Source: Cellvibrionaceae bacterium
Lineage (GTDB): Bacteria > Pseudomonadota > Gammaproteobacteria > Pseudomonadales > Cellvibrionaceae
Direction of reading: 5' to 3'
Length of the DNA: 32,201 nucleotides
NCBI GenBank assembly: GCA_021151615.1
Contig: JAGKXA010000080.1
Span: 1 to 32,201, forward strand
The notes under the pieces were generated by a model. That model ran no database searches and was not told the origin of the DNA. It saw only the letters and a list, made by a program, of their open reading frames with translations. Position 1 is the first letter of the stretch. Every line of letters begins with the position of its first letter. A program made the position numbers and the translations under genes. Of this stretch, positions 1-7,754 are shown one piece after another.

Positions 1-28
1 GTGTTAGCTGCAATTGCCTTTTAGATAA

Positions 29-1756
29 TTAGCGTTTGATACGCTCGCTCAGGAAGGAAACTATCTCGGCGACAGCAACTTCTTGTTTTTCTGCATCGCG
101 ACGGCCTTTGTATTCGATAGTGCCTGCTTCCAAACCGCGATCGCCTACAACAATGCGATGTGGAATGCCCATCAGGTCTGTGTCGGCCAGCATGCCGCCC
201 AAACGCGCTTTTTCATCATCCATAAACAGCACATCAAAACCGGCTTTAGTCAGCGTCGCATAAAGCTCTTCGCTCTTGTTGGCGACAGCAGCAGATTTTC
301 CAATATTAATTGGAACAATGGCGATATGGAAAGGTGCAATAGAATCCGGCCAAATAATGCCGTTGTCATCGAAGTTTTGTTCAATGGCTGAAGCAACCAC
401 GCGCGTAACTCCGATACCATAACAACCCATAATCATGGTTTGTTCTTTGCCATTTTCATCCAACACTCTGGCTTTCATGGCTTCGGAATACTTGGTGCCC
501 AGTTGGAAGATATGACCCACTTCAATACCACGCTTGATGTCCAATGTACCTTTGCCGCAAGGGCTTGGATCACCGGTCACTACGTTGCGGATATCGGCAA
601 CTAATGGCGCTTGTGCATCGCGGCCCCAGTTAACACCGGTCAGGTGGAAGCCATCTTTATTGGCACCACAGACAAAGTCAGCCAAATGGGCGGCGGCGTG
701 GTCAACGATAACGGCAATATTCAAACCCACAGGACCAATTGAACCCACACCAACACCTAGCTCGGCTTTGATGCGTGCCTCTGGTGCAAGTGTGAGTGGC
801 GATGCTACGCCAGTGAGTTTTTCAGCTTTGATTTCATTTAGCTCGTGATCGCCACGCAATACCAGCGCGACCAAGGGTTGGGTTTTGTCTTCACGCACTT
901 CACCCAGCACTATCAAGGTTTTCACGGTTTGCTGCGGACTTACTTTCAGGAAGCTTGCCACTTCTTCGATGGAGTGTTTACCGGGCGTGGCAACTTCTTG
1001 CAGCAAATGTTGTGCAGCAGGGCGCGGTGTTGATGGGGGCAGTGCTTCTGCTTTTTCGATGTTGGCGGCGTAATCGCTGCCATTACTGAATGCGATATCA
1101 TCTTCGCCGCTATCGGCCAACACATGGAATTCATGGGAGAAGGCGCCGCCAATTGAACCTGTATCGGCTAATACCGGACGGAACTGCAAACCCAGGCGAG
1201 TGAAAATACTACAGTAGGTCGCGTGCATTACATCGTAAGTTTGCTGCAGGGATTCATGGCTGGTATGGAAGGAATAGGCGTCCTTCATAATAAATTCGCG
1301 CGAGCGCATTACGCCAAAGCGCGGGCGAATTTCATCGCGGAATTTGGTTTGGATTTGATAGAAATTCGCCGGTAATTGTTTGTAGCTTTTGACTTCGTTG
1401 CGAATCAGATCAGTAATGACTTCTTCGTGTGTCGGGCCAAGGCAAAAAGGGCGTTCATGACGATCGCTAATGCGCAGCAGTTCCGGGCCGTACTGCTGCC
1501 AGCGGCCGGACTCTTCCCACAATTCTGCAGGTTGCACCACTGGCATAAGGACTTCCTGCGCGCCGGATTTATCCATCTCTTCACGGACAATCTTTTCAAC
1601 TTTGCGCAGTACCCGCAAACCCAAGGGCAGCCAATTGTATAAACCGGAAGCCATTTTGCGGATCATGCCTGCCCGCAGCATTAATTTATGGCTGATTACC
1701 TCCGCGTCGGCGGGGGTTTCCTTTAGAGTGGCAATTAAAAATCGACTGGAGCGCAT
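29..1756 (-). CDS. proS: Prolyl-tRNA synthetase, bacterial type
   Basis: This cytoplasmic class II aminoacyl-tRNA synthetase charges tRNA-Pro with proline. The 575-residue length matches the usual bacterial form of about 570. The N-terminal catalytic domain (about 1-195) holds the motif 2 region RFGVMRSREFIMKDAYSFH. An inserted YbaK-like editing domain (about 230-390), which in this family hydrolyses Ala-tRNA-Pro, separates it from the rest of the catalytic core (MIMGCYGIGVTR) and the C-terminal anticodon-binding domain (about 475-570). The ATG at 1754-1756 begins MRSSRFLIATLKETPADAEV, the standard N-terminus of the family. The Shine-Dalgarno match is weak. The gene is divergent from the HIT gene with a 148-base gap and has no operon partner in the window. 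Confidence 0.98.
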   Translation of the reverse strand: MRSSRFLIATLKETPADAEVISHKLMLRAGMIRKMASGLYNWLPLGLRVLRKVEKIVREEMDKSGAQEVLMPVVQPAELWEESGRWQQYGPELLRISDRHERPFCLGPTHEEVITDLIRNEVKSYKQLPANFYQIQTKFRDEIRPRFGVMRSREFIMKDAYSFHTSHESLQQTYDVMHATYCSIFTRLGLQFRPVLADTGSIGGAFSHEFHVLADSGEDDIAFSNGSDYAANIEKAEALPPSTPRPAAQHLLQEVATPGKHSIEEVASFLKVSPQQTVKTLIVLGEVREDKTQPLVALVLRGDHELNEIKAEKLTGVASPLTLAPEARIKAELGVGVGSIGPVGLNIAVIVDHAAAHLADFVCGANKDGFHLTGVNWGRDAQAPLVADIRNVVTGDPSPCGKGTLDIKRGIEVGHIFQLGTKYSEAMKARVLDENGKEQTMIMGCYGIGVTRVVASAIEQNFDDNGIIWPDSIAPFHIAIVPINIGKSAAVANKSEELYATLTKAGFDVLFMDDEKARLGGMLADTDLMGIPHRIVVGDRGLEAGTIEYKGRRDAEKQEVAVAEIVSFLSERIKR

Positions 1757-1904
1757 AGTGATAACTTCTTGGAGGCTATAATGGGATTCAAGGGCGCCTA
1801 TTCTACGGCGGTTAAGGCTATTGGTATAGCGCCGCGAAAGTGAATTTCAGCGGTGCTCGTGTGTCCTAGTAGTCAAGTTTGTATCAACCAAAAGGATAAC
1901 AATC

Positions 1905-2327
1905 ATGTTTGAACTTCATCCACGTCTTGCCCAGGATTCAGCCGTAATTGGTGAATTTGATCTATCGCTATTGCTGCTTAGCCGGGATGCCAATTATCCC
2001 TGGTGCATTCTGGTTCCCAAGTGTGAAGATATTTATGAAATCCATCATTTAAGCGAGGAAGATCAACTGCAATTGATCCGCGAGTCTTGTCGTTTATCTG
2101 AGGTCATGACCAGTTTGTTTGATGCCGACAAAATGAATGTGGCGGCACTGGGTAATGTGGTGCGCCAGCTGCATGTACACCATATCGCGCGGTTTACCGA
2201 TGATCCGGCCTGGCCGCAGCCAATCTGGGGGAAATTGCCCGCAAAAGAATATGCGGCGGAGGATTTTGCTGAGCGAGTTAAACGCTTGCAAAACGCGTTG
2301 GTCGGTGAAGGCTTTCGAGTGCTTTAA
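1905..2327 (+). CDS. HIT-domain protein (histidine-triad superfamily)
   Basis: This 140-residue protein belongs to the histidine-triad superfamily, whose members hydrolyse or transfer nucleotidyl groups. The substrate of this proteobacterial subgroup is not known to me. The triad lies in QLHVHHIARF. Aligned with the usual HxHxHxx motif, the first histidine is Gln and the second and third are kept, so this is a QxHxH variant. The C-terminal part (DPAWPQPIWG and the helix after it) is typical of the subgroup. A good ribosome site (AAGGATAA) precedes the ATG. The gene is alone, divergent from proS and convergent with the HU-like gene. Its stop codon overlaps the first unit of a short tandem repeat. 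Confidence 0.9.
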   Translation: MFELHPRLAQDSAVIGEFDLSLLLLSRDANYPWCILVPKCEDIYEIHHLSEEDQLQLIRESCRLSEVMTSLFDADKMNVAALGNVVRQLHVHHIARFTDDPAWPQPIWGKLPAKEYAAEDFAERVKRLQNALVGEGFRVL

Positions 2328-2403
2328 TTGATAGTCTCTGTGGCAATTAATAGTTTCTATGGCAATTGATAGTTCCTGTGGCAATCACCATAGTTTTTAC
2401 GGC
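2326..2403. repeat. Four imperfect ~19-bp tandem units
   Basis: Units lie at 2326-2344, 2345-2363, 2364-2382 and 2383-2403. The first three are 19 bases with the form aattRatagtYYctRtggc. The fourth is degenerate and 21 bases long. The first unit overlaps the TAA of the HIT gene and the array runs up to the terminator. It looks like local replication-slippage expansion and codes for nothing evident. Confidence 0.75.
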
Positions 2404-2406
2404 AAT

Positions 2407-2430
2407 AAAAAACCCCGCGCTAGCGGGGTT
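2407..2430 (-). terminator. Rho-independent terminator of the HU-like gene
   Basis: The perfect 8-bp stem AACCCCGC/GCGGGGTT with a 4-base loop (2411-2430) is followed on the minus strand by TTTTATT. It lies 22 bases past the stop of the minus-strand gene. It probably also stops the convergent HIT transcript, although the plus-strand side has a poorer T-run. Confidence 0.85.
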
Positions 2431-2452
2431 CTTCATGAAAGGGATTTGCTAA

Positions 2453-2932
2453 TTAAACTGCGAATTCTTTCAACTTTTTCAGCGGACGCACTTTTACCGA
2501 GGTGCTGGCTGGTTTGGCTTTGAACATCACTTCTTCGCCAGTGAATGGGTTGATGCCCTTGCGTGCTTTGGTGGCAGGCTTTTTCACAGTGGTAATTTTC
2601 AGCAGGCCTGGCAGAACGAACTCGCCTACGCCTTTCTTCTTGATGTGACCTTCGATCACATTAGTCAACTCGTCCAATACTGCTTGAACCTGCTTTTTGC
2701 TCAGTTCGGTCGCGTCAGCAATTTGTTGCAGGATTTGGGTTTTGTTTTGACGTTCAGCAATTGGTTTAACAACTGCTGGAGCCGCTTTTACAGCGGGAGC
2801 TTTCTTGGCCGTGGTTTTAGCGGCAGCAGCTTTAGGCGCAGCAACTTTTTTGGCGGCAGCTTTAGGAGCCGCTTTGGCAGCAGGAGCTTTTTTAGCAGCA
2901 GCTTTTGGAGCGGCAGGTTTTTTGGCAGCCAT
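2453..2932 (-). CDS. HU-family DNA-binding protein with histone H1-like N-terminal tail
   Basis: This nucleoid-associated protein has 159 residues. Residues 1 to about 60 are almost only Ala, Lys and Pro in repeats of the KKAPAAKAAPKAAAKK type, like the tails of eukaryotic H1 and AlgP-type proteins, and are probably disordered and DNA-compacting. Residues about 63-155 form an HU/IHF-like domain: NKTQILQQIADATELSKKQV, then a GVGEFVLPGLLKI strand and a GINPFTGEEVMFKAKP arm. Normal HU is about 90 residues, so the tail is an added module. The start is ATG after CACAAGGAATCC. The gene is monocistronic, with its own terminator downstream and a 339-base gene-free region upstream. Confidence 0.93.
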   Translation of the reverse strand: MAAKKPAAPKAAAKKAPAAKAAPKAAAKKVAAPKAAAAKTTAKKAPAVKAAPAVVKPIAERQNKTQILQQIADATELSKKQVQAVLDELTNVIEGHIKKKGVGEFVLPGLLKITTVKKPATKARKGINPFTGEEVMFKAKPASTSVKVRPLKKLKEFAV

Positions 2933-3271
2933 AATGGATTCCTTGTGATTCTGAATGTTGATTAAGGTTATCTTTTAAACAAAGACTCTCGTGTAAAACA
3001 TTTATTTCGCCTGGATGCTATTTATGCAGGCATAGCTGGTATGAATAGATAGCAAGCATCCGCGTAACCAGTAAAGCATAGTCGCTGTTCTACTGATCCG
3101 CACTCGAAAACCCCTGTATTTACAGGCTTAAACAGCGCTAAATACGGATTGGCGCTATATATATAGGATAAAAATCGAATCGGCAACCAAGAAAATTGGT
3201 TTTTCAGCGGAAAAATGGCTTTTTTTTAAGGCTGTGACCTTCGGCAACACTTTTTAAGTAGGTGCTAAGCA
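2933..3271. other. Gene-free region upstream of the HU-like gene
   Basis: No coding frame was found in this AT-rich stretch. It holds the leader and presumably the promoter of the minus-strand HU-like gene, but I could not pick a convincing -10/-35 pair. Two small dyads are present. GGATGC (3013-3018) pairs with GCATCC (3056-3061) around an imperfect AT-rich inner stem. CCTGTA/TACAGG (3113-3126) is a short hairpin. An 8-T run lies near 3221-3230, and no clear terminator for the gene ending at 3272 was seen. Confidence 0.6.
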
Positions 3272-3772
3272 CTAGATGTGTAGCAACTGGAATTCAGGTT
3301 CTGGCTCTCCGTATTGCCAGAGGTAATTAAATTCTTCGCGCAATGGCTTTAATTCACGCGCTGCACTGCTGTTAAAAAAGCCACGATAAACACTATCGTC
3401 GTTTTTATAAAGCAGTTTGTCTGTATCACCCAGTATGAATGCCATATCTTTGTTGTTGGCTTCTACGGTCATTTTGCGAACGTGAATTTTTGATGAGAGT
3501 CGTTGTGCAAGGCGAATCAGTTGGTGGCTGGACTCAATAGCAGGCTTGGTATCTTTTATTAATATCTGAATCTGGGTGTGGCGGCTGGAGCGGGAAAATG
3601 TCGATAGGGCTTCGGTAAATTCATTGGTGCCATAAATTAACTCATCCAGATCACGGGTTAGCACAGCCAGTGTGCGTCGGTTATGCTGTACCAATTCAAG
3701 TGCATAATGGCGAAAGTCTTCAATTCCTTCCAATAACCATAGATCTTTGCTAACACTACTTTGTTCTGCCAT
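3272..3772 (-). CDS. Conserved hypothetical protein (DUF7931-like)
   Basis: This 166-residue cytoplasmic protein has no signal peptide or membrane segment. Its sequence pattern (TRDLDELIYGTNEFTEAL, then SRSSRHTQIQILIKDTKPA and SSHQLIRLAQRLSSKIHVR) resembles a conserved proteobacterial family found beside GNAT genes, which I recall as DUF7931 with a phospholipase-D-like fold. No HxKxxxxD catalytic motif is visible, so enzyme activity is doubtful. The start ATG lies 3 bases past the GNAT stop codon, and its GGAG ribosome site overlaps that stop, so the two genes are translationally linked. Function is unknown, and the family name is from memory. Confidence 0.85.
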   Translation of the reverse strand: MAEQSSVSKDLWLLEGIEDFRHYALELVQHNRRTLAVLTRDLDELIYGTNEFTEALSTFSRSSRHTQIQILIKDTKPAIESSHQLIRLAQRLSSKIHVRKMTVEANNKDMAFILGDTDKLLYKNDDSVYRGFFNSSAARELKPLREEFNYLWQYGEPEPEFQLLHI

Positions 3773-3775
3773 GGA

Positions 3776-4219
3776 TTACTCCGCCGCTTGCCAGTGCATA
3801 GTGATATGGGGAATTCCTGCATCCATAAATACAACACCCCGAGCCGCAAAACCCAATTGCTCATAAAATCGTTGGCGCTCTGTTTGTGCGTGCAAATAAA
3901 CCGGGTGATCAGCCTTATCCCTACAAAATTTCAACACAAACTCAATTAACGCGTGACCAATACCCTGCGCTCTATAGGGCTTCAATACAGCAACACGCCC
4001 AATGTGAAAGTGGACTTTCCCTTGATGGGTATCAATCAGCAACCTGGCACAAGCTATCGCCTGCGTATCTTTTATTACAAGGAAATGAGTGGCTGTTTCA
4101 TCAAGCCCATCCCACTCTTCTGCAACGGGGACTTGCTGCTCCTCAATAAATACCTGAATGCGAATTTGCGCAAGTGCCTGTGAATGAGTTTGCCAATCAG
4201 TAATTATTATTGAGTGCAT
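3776..4219 (-). CDS. GNAT-family N-acetyltransferase (YjcF-like)
   Basis: This 147-residue GCN5-related acetyltransferase should move an acetyl group from acetyl-CoA to an unknown acceptor. The N-terminal pattern RIQVFIEEQQVPVAEEWD and the C-terminal FMDAGIPHITM closely follow the YjcF-type subgroup. The acetyl-CoA loop is RAQGIGHAL, about residues 85-93. I chose the ATG at 4217-4219 over an upstream in-frame start at 4288, because the extra 23 residues are not conserved-looking and would run through the intergenic hairpin. It is followed closely by the DUF7931-like gene and lies downstream of roxA in the same direction. Confidence 0.9.
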   Translation of the reverse strand: MHSIIITDWQTHSQALAQIRIQVFIEEQQVPVAEEWDGLDETATHFLVIKDTQAIACARLLIDTHQGKVHFHIGRVAVLKPYRAQGIGHALIEFVLKFCRDKADHPVYLHAQTERQRFYEQLGFAARGVVFMDAGIPHITMHWQAAE

Positions 4220-4273
4220 TGTGCTCGCCTGATTGTTGACTGTGAGGTATTGATGGCTATGGGGGCTAATAAT

Positions 4274-4306
4274 GCAAATGAGCAGCATCGAGTGCTGCCC
4301 ATTTGC
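4274..4306 (-). terminator. Strong hairpin between roxA and the GNAT gene
   Basis: GCAAATG-A-GCAGCA pairs with TGCTGC-C-CATTTGC around a 5-base loop, giving 13 pairs with one mismatch. It begins 11 bases past the roxA stop on the minus strand and is followed by ATTATT rather than a clean T-run. It is probably a partial terminator or an mRNA-end stabiliser within the block. Confidence 0.5.
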
Positions 4307-4316
4307 TTACTACCAG

Positions 4317-5471
4317 CTATTCATCGACTAATAAGGTTTCCAGATTTATCAATTGAGTAATAGCTGCCCGATCGACAGGGTCTTGTACCAGTGCTTTTAA
4401 TTCTCGCCAGCTAATTTCAACTTCCTTGCATACCAGCTCTGCCAGTTCGCGCGAGCAGCAAATCGCTTCTCCGTCGGCGAATAGCATTGTGCCTTTTTCA
4501 TCGCTATGGAATGCAAGGCGGGCAGAGGGGTGACGCCAGAGCAATTCACCATCGGCCAGCGCAGACTGCCACTCATCGGCATCTATATCCAGTGGCTCTT
4601 CCTGCGTTTGTTCCAGGTACTTGCGTTCGGTCATAAATTTGCCGAACCAGAAGGCAATTTTTTCCGCTGTGAGGTGTTGTAAAACAATGTTGCGCACTTG
4701 GTCGATAGCTTTTGTACTAATTTCACCGGGGTTGTCTTGCAGTGTTAAATCCGGATCTGCATAACGCAAATCATCTTCAATCGATAGTGCAATCTCTTGG
4801 CCGATTTCAGAAATAATATCGGCGTGGCTGGGCGCGCGAAAGCCAATCGAGTAGGTCATACAGTCATCACCTTGAGCAGTTCCCCAGTGGGCAATGCCGG
4901 GTGGAATGTAAAGCATATCGCCGGGTTCCAATACCCATTCATCCGTTGTGTGGAATTCGCTCAGGATTTTCAAGCGAGTGCTTTCAACTCGCGGTGAACT
5001 GCTGTCGCACATCTGCCCGATTTTCCAATGACGTTTGCCCAGACCCTGTAGCAAAAATACATCGTAGTAATCAAAGTGGGGGCCTACACCACCTTTATCG
5101 GGTGCGTAGCTGATCATCAAGTCGTCCAACCGCCAGTTGGGAATAAAGCGAAAATAATCCAGTAATTGGTTTACCTCGGGTACCCATTGATCCACCGCTT
5201 GAACCAATAAAGTCCAATGGGTTTCTGGCAGCTTTTCAAAAGTTTTTTCATCAAATGGGCCGTTGCGTAATTCCCATGGGGTAGTACCATTTTCCAATAC
5301 AATGCGTGACTCCACTTCCTCTTCCAGTGCCAAGCCTGCCAGCTCATCTGGCGCAAGTGGTGATTCAAAGTCGGGAAATGCATTGCGAATTAACAGCGGT
5401 TTCTTTTGCCAGTAATCGCGCAGAAATTCTTCAATCGGCATATCGCCAAGATGGGTAAGTGGACTTGTCAT
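4317..5471 (-). CDS. roxA: Ribosomal oxygenase RoxA (YcfD), JmjC/cupin type
   Basis: This 2-oxoglutarate/Fe(II) oxygenase in E. coli hydroxylates an arginine of ribosomal protein L16. The 384 residues compare with 373 in E. coli. The iron ligands are visible: H132 and D134 in GVGPHFDYYDVF and H195 in YIPPGIAHWGT, all in the JmjC double-stranded beta-helix (about 90-215). The rest is the dimerisation and winged-helix C-terminal part. The ATG start gives MTSPLTHLGDMPIEEFLRDY, the normal family beginning. It lies downstream of purB, from which it is separated by a terminator and a REP-like pair, so it probably has its own promoter. Confidence 0.93.
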   Translation of the reverse strand: MTSPLTHLGDMPIEEFLRDYWQKKPLLIRNAFPDFESPLAPDELAGLALEEEVESRIVLENGTTPWELRNGPFDEKTFEKLPETHWTLLVQAVDQWVPEVNQLLDYFRFIPNWRLDDLMISYAPDKGGVGPHFDYYDVFLLQGLGKRHWKIGQMCDSSSPRVESTRLKILSEFHTTDEWVLEPGDMLYIPPGIAHWGTAQGDDCMTYSIGFRAPSHADIISEIGQEIALSIEDDLRYADPDLTLQDNPGEISTKAIDQVRNIVLQHLTAEKIAFWFGKFMTERKYLEQTQEEPLDIDADEWQSALADGELLWRHPSARLAFHSDEKGTMLFADGEAICCSRELAELVCKEVEISWRELKALVQDPVDRAAITQLINLETLLVDE

Positions 5472-5492
5472 TTGGGCATACCTACAAGGTTG

Positions 5493-5597
5493 GCGTAGGT
5501 TGGGGTGAGCTTGCGAACCCCAACTTGACCATATTAAAAATTACGATAATGTTTGAATAAAAATGTTGGGGTTCGCAAGCTCACCACCAGCCTATGC
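5493..5597. repeat. REP-like inverted pair (REPIN-type)
   Basis: Two copies of a palindromic element face each other. The cores at 5504-5524 and 5565-5585 are 21 bases and exact reverse complements, and the outer flanks (gcgtaggttg.. and ..cagcctatgc) are imperfectly complementary. They are separated by about 40 AT-rich bases. The left copy can also fold alone (GTTGGGG 5499-5505 with CCCCAAC 5518-5524). The GTTGGGGTTCGC...CACC style is that of REP elements mobilised in many proteobacteria by TnpA-REP (RAYT) tyrosine transposases. No such transposase is in the window. Confidence 0.8.
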
Positions 5598-5612
5598 ATT
5601 CAATATAAATCA

Positions 5613-5648
5613 CTAAATTTAAGGGCTCCTCGGAGCCCTTAAATTTAG
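5613..5648 (-). terminator. Terminator of purB
   Basis: A perfect 16-bp stem, CTAAATTTAAGGGCTC with its complement around the loop CTCG, ends 6 bases before the purB stop codon on the plus-strand coordinate. The 3' arm provides AT-rich sequence in place of a separate T-run. It should insulate roxA from purB transcription. Confidence 0.85.
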
Positions 5649-5654
5649 TTTGGT

Positions 5655-7034
5655 TTAAATCGCTTTCGCTTGATCGATTGCGTTGCCAATGTAATTGGCG
5701 GGGGTGAGATCGCGCATGGTTTGTTTGGCGTCTTCAGGAATATCTAATGTTTCGACAAAAGCAGCTAATACTTCGCGGGTAATTGCCTGGCCGCGCGTCA
5801 GGGCTTTTAATTTTTCGTAAGGCTCTGGCACGTTGTAACGGCGCATGATGGTTTGGATTGGCTCAGCCAATACTTCCCAAGAGTTATCCAGATCTTCAGC
5901 GAGGCGCGCGCGGTTGATTTCCAGCTTGCTCATGCCTTTCAACGTGGATGCATAAGCAATCAGACTGTAACCAAAACCAACACCCATATTGCGCAATACG
6001 GTAGAGTCGGTTAGGTCGCGCTGCCAGCGGGAAATCGGCAACTTTTGTGCAAGATGGGTGAAAATTGCATTGGCAATGCCCAGGTTACCTTCAGAGTTTT
6101 CAAAATCGATCGGGTTCACTTTATGTGGCATGGTGGATGAACCCACTTCGCCAGCGATGGTTTTTTGTTTGAAATATCCAAGGGAGATATAACCCCATAC
6201 ATCACGGTCAAAGTCGATGACGATGGTGTTGAAACGCGCGATTGCATCAAACAATTCAGCAATGTAATCGTGCGGTTCGATTTGGGTGGTGTAGGCGTTC
6301 CAGGTCAGGCCCAGGCTCTCTACAAATTCTTTGGCATTGGTTTGCCAGTCCACTTGCGGGTAGGCTGACAAGTGCGCATTGTAGTTACCCACGGCGCCGT
6401 TAATTTTGCCCAACAATTCCACTTCTTTAACAGCTTTTAATTGGCGGCGCAGGCGTGCAGCCACGTTGGCCATTTCTTTGCCGACTGTGGTCGGTGATGC
6501 AGTTTGGCCATGGGTGCGTGACAGCATGGAGTCAGCGGCGTAATCGTGTGCGAGTTTTACGATTCCATCGATAATGGCTTCTGCATCCTTAATAAATACT
6601 TTACGGCCTTCGCGCAGCATCAATGCATGCGACAGGTTGTTAATATCTTCAGATGTACAAGCAAAGTGTACAAACTCCAGCACCGCTTCCAACTCGGCGT
6701 TGCCCTTGAATTTATTTTTCAAAAAATATTCAACGGCTTTTACATCGTGATTGGTCGTGCGTTCAATATCTTTAACCGCTTGCGCGTCTGCTTCGTTGAA
6801 GCCGGTAACGATGGAGTCGAGCAACGCATTGGTAGCGGCGCTAAACGCGGGCACTTCAGGAATGCCGGTGTGGTGGCTGAGTTGTTGCAACCAGCGTACT
6901 TCCACTTCAACGCGGAAGCGAATCAAACCAAATTCGCTGAAAATGCTGCGCAACGCAATTGTTTTGTTGCCGTAGCGACCATCGACGGGAGAGACCGCAT
7001 TCAGTGCTGAAAGAGTATTGAAAGAATTGTCCAT
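5655..7034 (-). CDS. purB: Adenylosuccinate lyase
   Basis: This enzyme cleaves SAICAR to AICAR and adenylosuccinate to AMP, both releasing fumarate, in purine synthesis. It is a 459-residue cytoplasmic tetramer of the fumarase/aspartase superfamily. The superfamily signature GSSTMPHKVNP and the conserved segments IERTTNHDVKAVEYFLK, LSRTHGQTASPTTVGKEM and QRDLTDSTVLRN are present. The sequence closely follows E. coli PurB (456 residues). I chose the ATG at 7032-7034, because the in-frame TTG 15 bases upstream lacks a ribosome site. It follows hflD by 45 bases and ends at a strong terminator. Confidence 0.97.
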   Translation of the reverse strand: MDNSFNTLSALNAVSPVDGRYGNKTIALRSIFSEFGLIRFRVEVEVRWLQQLSHHTGIPEVPAFSAATNALLDSIVTGFNEADAQAVKDIERTTNHDVKAVEYFLKNKFKGNAELEAVLEFVHFACTSEDINNLSHALMLREGRKVFIKDAEAIIDGIVKLAHDYAADSMLSRTHGQTASPTTVGKEMANVAARLRRQLKAVKEVELLGKINGAVGNYNAHLSAYPQVDWQTNAKEFVESLGLTWNAYTTQIEPHDYIAELFDAIARFNTIVIDFDRDVWGYISLGYFKQKTIAGEVGSSTMPHKVNPIDFENSEGNLGIANAIFTHLAQKLPISRWQRDLTDSTVLRNMGVGFGYSLIAYASTLKGMSKLEINRARLAEDLDNSWEVLAEPIQTIMRRYNVPEPYEKLKALTRGQAITREVLAAFVETLDIPEDAKQTMRDLTPANYIGNAIDQAKAI

Positions 7035-7079
7035 TGTGTTTCTCAACAAAAAATAAAAGGAAAGTTAAAAATAGGTACA

Positions 7080-7703
7080 TTAAATACGGCGCAATAGATC
7101 GTCTACCTGACGGGCGATGTCCTTGCGATTAAAGAGTAATTGCCAGCGGTTGCCACCGACCTGGCGCCATAACATGGCAGAGCGAATCGAGGATAATAAA
7201 AGGGCGCGAATCTGGTTGGCGATGCGTTGTTGTTGCAGGTAATTGTAGTCGCCATTTACCTGAATGCGAAAACGGAATGTACTAATGGTTTCACTATAAA
7301 GTGTACCCAAATTGGCGATGACATTATCGTGCGTGGAGGAAAAGTGCTGCGCCTGTTGATTAACTTGATCAATGCGACTGGCAATAACGCCCAGCATATC
7401 CCGACGGCCAGCCAGTTTTTTTTGTAAATGTAAAACGCCCAAACCGTAACGCAAGGCTTCGCGGTATTTTTGTGAATTTGGTTGAAGCAATTCGCGCATG
7501 ACTTCCAGTCCTGTGCGCAGATTTTCTATCTGGCCACCATAGACTGCCAAAGTGCTGGGTGGATTAAGATCCAGTATGGATTCAATGCTGCACTTAAAGG
7601 CCTCTGGCGGCAGGTAACCGGTTTTGGCGACTTGCTCCACTAATGCAGCGCCTTGAAATATGCCCGCGAGGGCGAAGGTTATGTCTTGCCAATTTTTGCT
7701 CAC
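7080..7703 (-). CDS. hflD: High-frequency lysogenisation protein HflD homolog
   Basis: This 207-residue protein matches HflD (213 residues in E. coli), a helical, membrane-associated protein known for binding lambda CII. Its cellular role is unclear. Recognised segments are DITFALAGIFQGAALVEQVA at the N-terminus, VYGG near residue 55, RYGLGVLHLQKKL and the C-terminal LLSSIRSAMLWRQVGGNRWQ. The start codon is GTG (7701-7703) with GAGAG a few bases upstream. It lies between mnmA and purB, which is its conserved place in gammaproteobacteria. Confidence 0.94.
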   Translation of the reverse strand: MSKNWQDITFALAGIFQGAALVEQVAKTGYLPPEAFKCSIESILDLNPPSTLAVYGGQIENLRTGLEVMRELLQPNSQKYREALRYGLGVLHLQKKLAGRRDMLGVIASRIDQVNQQAQHFSSTHDNVIANLGTLYSETISTFRFRIQVNGDYNYLQQQRIANQIRALLLSSIRSAMLWRQVGGNRWQLLFNRKDIARQVDDLLRRI

Positions 7704-7754
7704 GCGCTATCTCTCATGCTGAAAACAGGTTTGAATGGTAATGAATTAACCGTA

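Noticed and set aside
1777..1782. TATAAT hexamer upstream of the HIT gene as a promoter
   Set aside because: No -35 partner at 16-18 bases was found, and it lies over 120 bases from the start codon, so it is too weak to annotate.
3013..3061. Possible mobile-element end (GGATGC...GCATCC dyad)
   Set aside because: The outer stem is only 6 bp, with no target duplication, transposase or second copy in the window.
6546..7010. Plus-strand open frame of 154 codons inside purB
   Set aside because: It is a shadow of the purB codons, with no start signal and a composition unlike the neighbouring genes.
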